Positions 58,554 to 64,000 of a stretch of DNA of 64,000 nucleotides are shown here, in pieces (position 1 is the first letter of the stretch; the number at the start of each line of letters is the position of its first letter). The position numbers were made by a program, and so were the translations under genes. The notes under the pieces were generated by a model. The model did not search any database. It had not been told where the DNA came from and worked only from the letters and a program-made list of their open reading frames with translations. This stretch comes from Arabidopsis thaliana (taxonomy: Eukaryota; Streptophyta; Magnoliopsida; Brassicales; Brassicaceae), in contig NC_003071.7 in NCBI RefSeq assembly GCF_000001735.4, positions 879,001 to 943,000 on the forward strand, in the 5' to 3' direction.

Positions 58554-61083
58554 ATGAAGAATTGTGAGAGATTTGCTAATCTCGCTCTCGCAGGTTTTTC
58601 TCTCTTTCACTCTTACAATTGTTACAATTCGTCTCGTGAATTTCAATTTTCGATCGATTTTTACGATCATGTGATTGTTTCGCGTTATGGGTTTCTTCTG
58701 ATTGTGATTTAGGCTTCGAATTTGTTAACTTTTTCGGTTTTAGGTTTGTTCTTAGAATTTGCTGGAAAATATTTATTTTTTTGTTCGTTTTAGATCAGTT
58801 TGGTTTCTCTAGGGTTTAGGCTTGATGGGTGTGATTGATTGTTTTTGATTATGGTGTAAAGATTCAAAACTGAGTGGTTTTTGTTTTTGTTTTGGTTACA
58901 GGTTTGACATTGGCACCACTCGTTGTGAGAGTAAATCCAAATTTGAATGTTATTCTCACAGCATGTATCACTGTTTATGTGGGTTGCTTTCGTTCGGTCA
59001 AGGATACTCCTCCAACGGTAAGACAAAGACGCAATCAGATTGTTTTTTTTTATTAGTGAAACAATTTTCCAAATTCGATCTAAATTGTTTCTTTGGTTTG
59101 AAATGGTGTAGGAGACGATGTCAAAAGAACATGCCATGCGTTTCCCATTGGTTGGGAGTGCTATGCTTCTCTCACTTTTCTTATTGTTCAAGTTTCTCTC
59201 AAAGGACTTGGTTAATGCTGTGCTAACAGCTTACTTCTTTGTTCTTGGGATTGTCGCTCTTTCGTATGTCTTATCTAAATCATGCCTTTTGTTTTTTTAT
59301 TTGTTTATCTGTGGTCAAGTCATGACACGGTTATGTGTGTTTGCAGAGCGACATTGTTACCAGCCATCAGAAGATTTTTACCAAATCCTTGGAATGACAA
59401 TCTTATCGTCTGGCGTTTTCCTTATTTCAAGTGTACGTAACTAAGATTACCTTCAGTATTCTTTGGTAGCCATTTTTCTCATTATATAAGTTATGGGTTT
59501 GTTTGTTATCGTTTGCTTAGTGCTAGTCTTTGAATACTTATTTGGTTGATGTAATGATCATTCAAGATCCTAGGTGTTTGTCTCATTTTCAAATCTGTTT
59601 TTACTTTTCTTACTCTATCCAGTTATTGTTCTATCCTTCTGGTTGAGATGTGCTTATTTTCTTTGATGTCTAACACCTTTTTACTAAACAGCTTTGGAGG
59701 TAGAGTTCACAAAGTCCCAAGTTGTTGCGGGAATCCCTGGAACATTCTTCTGTGCGTGGTATGCGTGGAAAAAACATTGGCTGGCTAACAATATCCTCGG
59801 CCTTTCCTTCTGCATTCAGGTTACTTCCCTTGCACTTTATGGGAATACATAAACTCTGAAGCTTCACTGTTATAACATAATATTTAAGTTTAAAGTGAAC
59901 TGGAGTCACTGTTGTTGAGTGTCTCTTTTTTTACTAATTAATGCCGTTGCCAATACAGGGAATTGAGATGCTCTCTCTCGGATCATTCAAGACTGGTGCC
60001 ATCCTTTTGGTAAGAACTGCATCTTTTGAATGCTATTCTTGAAAACTTGTTTGGACTTCTAGATGAAAAGAAAATTCGTTTGAAAATGACTCAATCATTC
60101 GGTGTTTGTTATGCTTGACTTGCAGGCAGGACTATTTTTCTATGATATCTTCTGGGTTTTCTTTACTCCAGTTATGGTTAGTGTTGCCAAATCCTTCGAT
60201 GCTCCAATTAAGGTTAGTAAAAATGCCTCAAAAGTACACACCATACCAAATTGATTCTGATTTGTTCTTAGTCAATTTTTCAGTAATCTCATTGTTACAT
60301 ATTTCTTTCAGCTCTTATTCCCTACGGGTGATGCTCTAAGACCCTATTCTATGCTTGGTCTTGGTGACATTGTCATTCCGGGTATGTTCTCTAATGCTTA
60401 ACCCAATAGCTATATTCAGCTTATGGTTATGCATTCTTGAATCATATTTTTGGATATGATATGAATATAAGATATTAATTTTTGTTTTCCTTTAGGTATT
60501 TTCGTTGCACTAGCTCTAAGATTTGATGTGTCAAGACGTAGACAACCACAATACTTCACAAGTGCATTTATCGGATACGCTGTTGGTGTGATCCTCACGA
60601 TTGTAGTCATGAACTGGTTTCAAGCAGCACAGGTCAGTTTTTGTGTCTTAATTGTTGTCATCTATTTATTGCAACCTTATTTTGGGATTTCTCTCTGATA
60701 GGTTTTTGTTTTTGTTTTGCCTTTGTTTCAGCCTGCTTTGTTATACATTGTCCCAGCCGTAATTGGGTTCTTGGCTTCTCACTGCATTTGGAACGGTGAC
60801 ATCAAACCGGTTTGTTTTCTAGTCCTTCTAGATTTCGATGTATCTATTGTTGTAAACGCAATTATGCAACCCAAACAGAAGAACCTTCCTGTTACCTTCT
60901 GTTTGCTTATCGTGTTTTTGGTTGTAGATTAAGATGTAAAGGATTAGTGAGCTTATGGTCTTCTTCTTCTTCTTTGTTTTGTTGCTGTTGCAGTTGTTGG
61001 CGTTTGATGAATCAAAGACAGAGGAAGCAACGACTGATGAATCAAAGACTAGTGAGGAGGTTAATAAAGCTCATGATGAATGA
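58554..61083 (+). CDS. SPP: Signal peptide peptidase (intramembrane aspartyl protease)
   Basis: Eleven coding exons (58554-58593, 58902-59017, 59112-59263, 59347-59432, 59692-59819, 59959-60009, 60126-60212, 60312-60381, 60496-60632, 60732-60809, 60994-61083) sum to 1035 nt, 344 aa. The protein has about nine hydrophobic segments. The two catalytic aspartates sit in GLFFYDIFWVF (YD motif) and MLGLGDIVIPG (GLGD motif); the QPALLY motif marks the third conserved site. The tail is hydrophilic and acidic (KTEEATTDESKTSEEVNKAH) and lacks a KKxx signal. SPP cleaves signal-peptide remnants and some membrane proteins in the ER. In Arabidopsis (At2g03120 from memory) it is needed for pollen function. 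The donor of exon 4 is AAGT/GTACGT, chosen because only this keeps the frame into SLEVEF. Confidence 0.96.
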
Positions 61084-61743
61084 GGAAAAATCGAGAAAGA
61101 AGGGCAGAGGAGAAATATATACACATAAATGTGTCTTAATATATGGAACAAGAAGGAAAACAATTTTGTTTCCAAATGATCATCAATCAGTCCCTTCTAA
61201 CCCCTTTTTTGTTTTTTTAGATTTTCAAACTTTCTTTTGGCCAAGACTTGTGTAAGTTACTATAAGTTACAACAAATTTTCTTTGACTTTTCTTTCTGTT
61301 TTATGTTAAATTCGTTAGGAGACTGGAAGTTATATATCATTTCGAACAGAATTCGAAATATGAGCTTTTTAGCTATTGTAGACAACGTGGTAAGGATATG
61401 AACAGTGAGAGGCAAAGAATAGCACATGATGATGATAAAGTTATGAACATAATCTGTGCTGAGAAAGGGACATTTTTGCTTGGGGAGCTATTTGGAGACA
61501 AAAAAAAGCTAGATAGAAACTCTACACTTAATGTTTTTTTTTTTTTTTTTTCTGACATCTAGTACAATTATTGCTTGGAGAGCAAGTTGTGTGTTTAATA
61601 ATATATAACGTATATGTAAGTTGAATAAAAATGTAGAGAAAAATCTTAATGTTAAAAAAAAAGAGAGTAGGTTTGGGGTTTAAGTTTGTGATTAGGTCTA
61701 GAGCTAAAGCCAAGGAACAAGCACGTATCAAAGATCAAACAAA
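61084..61743. other. SPP 3' UTR and upstream region of the L12-like gene
   Basis: Includes poly-T runs at 61533-61549 and no other gene. The leader of the L12-like gene is probably close to 61700. Confidence 0.4.
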
Positions 61744-62076
61744 ATGAGAGTACTGAGGGACGGCCAAAGTGGTGGTGGTGCCAATGAGGGAGCTAAAGCG
61801 GAGAAGACTGTGTTTGAGGTTAAACTTGAGTCTTTCGAGGCACGTGCGAAAATCAAGATCATTAAGGAGGTAAGGAGAATCATTGGTGTGGGTCTTAAGG
61901 AAGCTATGAAATTGGTGGTGAAGGCTCCTACGGTTTTGAAAACAGGACTTTCAAAAGAAGAAGGAGAGGAGGTCGTTGAGAAGTTGAATGCACTTGGTGC
62001 TGAAGCTGTTTTACAGACTAGAGTGAGTGATATTCCAAGTCTGTTTTGGAACAGTTTGTTCCATCTAATAAGCTGA
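61744..62076 (+). CDS. Ribosomal protein L7/L12 C-terminal-domain protein, short
   Basis: Intronless, 110 aa. Residues about 20-90 match the L7/L12 C-terminal domain: EKTVFEVKLESFEARAKIKI, IKEVRRIIGVGLKEAMKLVV and GEEVVEKLNALGAEAVLQ. These include the conserved Lys, Gly-Leu-Lys-Glu-Ala and Gly-Ala-Glu positions used to contact translation factors. The N-terminal dimerisation domain and hinge, which anchor L12 to the ribosomal stalk through L10, are absent, as is any clear organelle presequence. A non-L12 tail (VSDIPSLFWNSLFHLIS) replaces the usual end. No intron is needed. It looks like a partial gene copy kept open for 110 codons. Relatives are also annotated as ClpS-like because of a shared fold. 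I recall At2g03130. Expression is unknown. Confidence 0.75.
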   Translation: MRVLRDGQSGGGANEGAKAEKTVFEVKLESFEARAKIKIIKEVRRIIGVGLKEAMKLVVKAPTVLKTGLSKEEGEEVVEKLNALGAEAVLQTRVSDIPSLFWNSLFHLIS

Positions 62077-62999
62077 TGGATGATGATACCGTTAATAAGA
62101 GCTTATTAGCTCAATTAGGCTTTCTCATTGCTAATGTTTTTTTTTTATAAAGAGATTAACTAAACCAATGTATCTTTGCTTGTTTAACATGTATCGCAAG
62201 TCCTTCTTCTTGGCATAATAATAATCGATAAATTTGGGAACTTTGTTGTTATTCCATGGCTTTAATGATCTCCAGTGAGAGTTCTCTTACTTTGCTCATT
62301 TATTTGGCCTGACTCCACAGCACAACTAATTTGTGTTGATATCAAGATCTTGCAAGATATGCAAGATTAGAAACTGAAAAAATGTAGCAAACACAGAAAA
62401 ATGTCATTGTACCTAAACACAAAGGTTACAAAACTAGGGACATACCAAAAAAAACAAACCTCCAACACTTTGTTTGCGTGTTGAAAGTTAAAAGACATAT
62501 AACAATAGATTTTACCAAGAAGTGAAATATTCTCACTTGGAGATGTCAATATTTACATCTCCGAACTTAGGCCTAGGAGGATCCGTTGCCATATCCACAT
62601 GACCCGACCAATTAGTTTACTAAAACAGTGTGATTGTTCATTTCCTTCTACCATCTTTGGTTGCTATCTCAAGTCAAATCTTGAACTTTTATTTCCCATC
62701 AAAAATATTCAGCTTCTCTGTTTCAAGCACTTACACTAATGGGCTATATGAGCCCATTTAAAGTTGGTACATTTGACAATGTGCGTGTCCTTTTCTTTTT
62801 TTTTGTTTAACAATGTGCGTGTCCTATTTAACATCGTTGTTTACTCCCAACAAAAATTAAAAAACTCTACAATGTTGGAATCGAGTGTATTCTTCTTCAC
62901 AAACAAACTTATTATCTTCAACAAATTCGGAAGATTCACAATTGCTTGTTCCTCTCTTATGTCTACTTCCCAGAAAAATTTCTGCTTTTGAAATTCAAG
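62077..62999. other. Intergenic DNA and promoter of the hydrolase gene
   Basis: No gene. TGGGCT and its reverse complement AGCCCA lie at 62742-62756, site-II-type elements about 250 bp before the next start codon. Confidence 0.4.
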
Positions 63000-64000
63000 A
63001 TGTACTCGTCGTCGTCCTCTTCTTCTATTTTTCTTCAATTTCCACCGGCGAGAATAACCACCGCGTCTCCATTTATACTCCGCCGTAGCAGGAAGCGAGG
63101 AGCTCGTTTTAAACGACAGAGTCGGAATTTAGTTCTTGTGAATTCGTCAATTTTCCCTCCGCCTTTCGATGGCAGCGTTCCTCTCGATTCCTCCTTAGCT
63201 CCATCTCTCGCCGGAATCGCTTCCGGCTTAGCCGTTTATTTATCGTCGAGGTTTTTTGGAAAGTCTTTGGAGAAGATTAGTGATAAAATCGTTGATGATG
63301 TTGTTGTTGGGGAATGGATTCTTTTCACCACTCCGACGCCGTTTAACAGATTTGTTCTTCTTCGTTGTTCTTTGCTCTCCTTTGATGATGACTCTGAGAA
63401 GAGTTTAAGCGATAGACTTGTCACAGAGGAGAGGCATTTCGTTACTTTGGATAGTGGGAAGATTGTAAGAGACGGTGCTGTTACGGATGAGAAGACTCCG
63501 TTGGAGTATCAGAGGGTTTGTATCACTATGGAGGATGGTGGAGTTGTCTCGCTAGATTGGCCTGCTAATTTGGACATTAGGGAGGAGCGTGGATTGGATA
63601 CAACGGTGGTTTTCATCCCGGGAACGCCGGAAGGCAGTATGGAAGAAGGCGTTAGATCGTTTGTATGCGAAGCTCTGAGGCGAGGCGTGTTTCCTGTGGT
63701 TATGAACCCTAGAGGCTGTGCTGGTTCGCCTCTCACTACACCTCGGTGAGAGCTAACACTAATCTTTGTTGTAGATACTCTAAGAGTTCCTTATCTTGAA
63801 TCTATTTTGATCACCTGAATTGTAGGTTGTTTACAGCTGGTGATAGTGATGATATATCCACTGCTTTGCGATTCTTAAGCAAGACAAGGCCATGGACGAC
63901 ACTTACGGCCGTTGGCAGAGGATATGGTGCAAATATGTTGACGAAATATCTTGCGGAAGCAGGGGAAAGAACGCCTCTTACAGCTGCTGTATGCATTGAT
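63000..64000 (+). CDS. Plastid-targeted alpha/beta-hydrolase-type protein (partial, runs off the window)
   Basis: ATG at 63000; exon 1 ends at 63745 and exon 2 starts at 63826 (CG/G joined, giving TPRLFTAGDSDDIS) and continues past the edge. The first 50 or so residues are rich in Ser, Arg and Pro (MYSSSSSSSIFLQFPPARIT), like a chloroplast transit peptide. From about residue 170 the sequence follows the alpha/beta-hydrolase plan of the EMB8-like family: TTVVFIPGTPEGSMEEGVRS (oxyanion-strand region) and FPVVMNPRGCAGSPLTTPRL. WTTLTAVGRGYGANMLTKYL occupies the nucleophile-elbow position, but as GRGYGAN instead of the usual GxSxG, so the Ser nucleophile appears replaced. I recall At2g03140 as a very long protein with a CAAX-protease-like (CPBP) C-terminus; that part lies outside this window. 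Confidence 0.8.

Noticed and set aside
1..64000. CRISPR arrays, bacterial operons, ribosome binding sites or tRNA genes
   Set aside because: The window is plant nuclear DNA with spliced genes. I saw no regularly spaced short repeats with unique spacers and no cloverleaf with a matching T-loop.

Overview
This window is plant nuclear DNA. It is AT-rich, its genes are split by short GT-AG introns, it carries copia retrotransposons and foldback elements, and several proteins are recognisable Arabidopsis ones. Spliced models for MED8, AGL30, EXPA15 and the signal peptide peptidase give whole proteins, in the order I remember for the top of Arabidopsis thaliana chromosome 2 (about At2g03010 to At2g03140). 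Locus names are from memory, not from a search.

Layout. 1-2.5 kb is a gene graveyard: a DUF577 pseudogene flanked by pieces of a broken LENG1/CIR_N-like splicing-factor gene. 3.9-5.1 kb (minus) is an HSP20-like gene with two alpha-crystallin-type domains. 5.6-9.9 kb and 15.6-19.8 kb are two nearly identical direct copies of a 4.25-kb repeat unit; each holds an 883-bp poly(A)-tailed retroposon nested in one of a pair of roughly 550-bp terminal repeats. Between the copies lie a TIR-only gene, a near-perfect inverted repeat with arms of about 686 bp, and a p24 cargo-receptor gene that has lost its last exon. 21-30 kb is conserved and gene-dense: a plastid mTERF gene (EMB93/SOLDAT10), the MADS gene AGL30 and the Mediator gene MED8. 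30.7-36.3 kb is a foldback DNA element split by a copia element with intact LTRs and a target-site duplication. 38.4-39.6 kb is EXPA15 (minus).

46-51 kb holds a self-incompatibility-S1-like gene with one in-frame TGA, then a defective copia element on the minus strand. 51-55.6 kb is repeat-rich: degenerate 30-bp tandem repeats, a dense cluster of GTAC sites and a 555-bp foldback element. 55.8-57.7 kb is a decayed KH-domain RNA-binding gene that keeps a 153-codon open remnant. 58.5-61.1 kb is the signal peptide peptidase gene, followed by a small gene holding only the C-terminal domain of ribosomal protein L12, and at the right edge the start of a plastid-targeted alpha/beta-hydrolase gene that runs out of the window.

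The genes do not form an operon or shared pathway; each is an independent nuclear gene. I did not find a clearly new biological system. The strongest candidates for new biology are the young long inverted repeat beside the truncated p24 gene, the repeat-flanked TIR/p24 island, the S1-like gene with a single stop, and the GTAC cluster.
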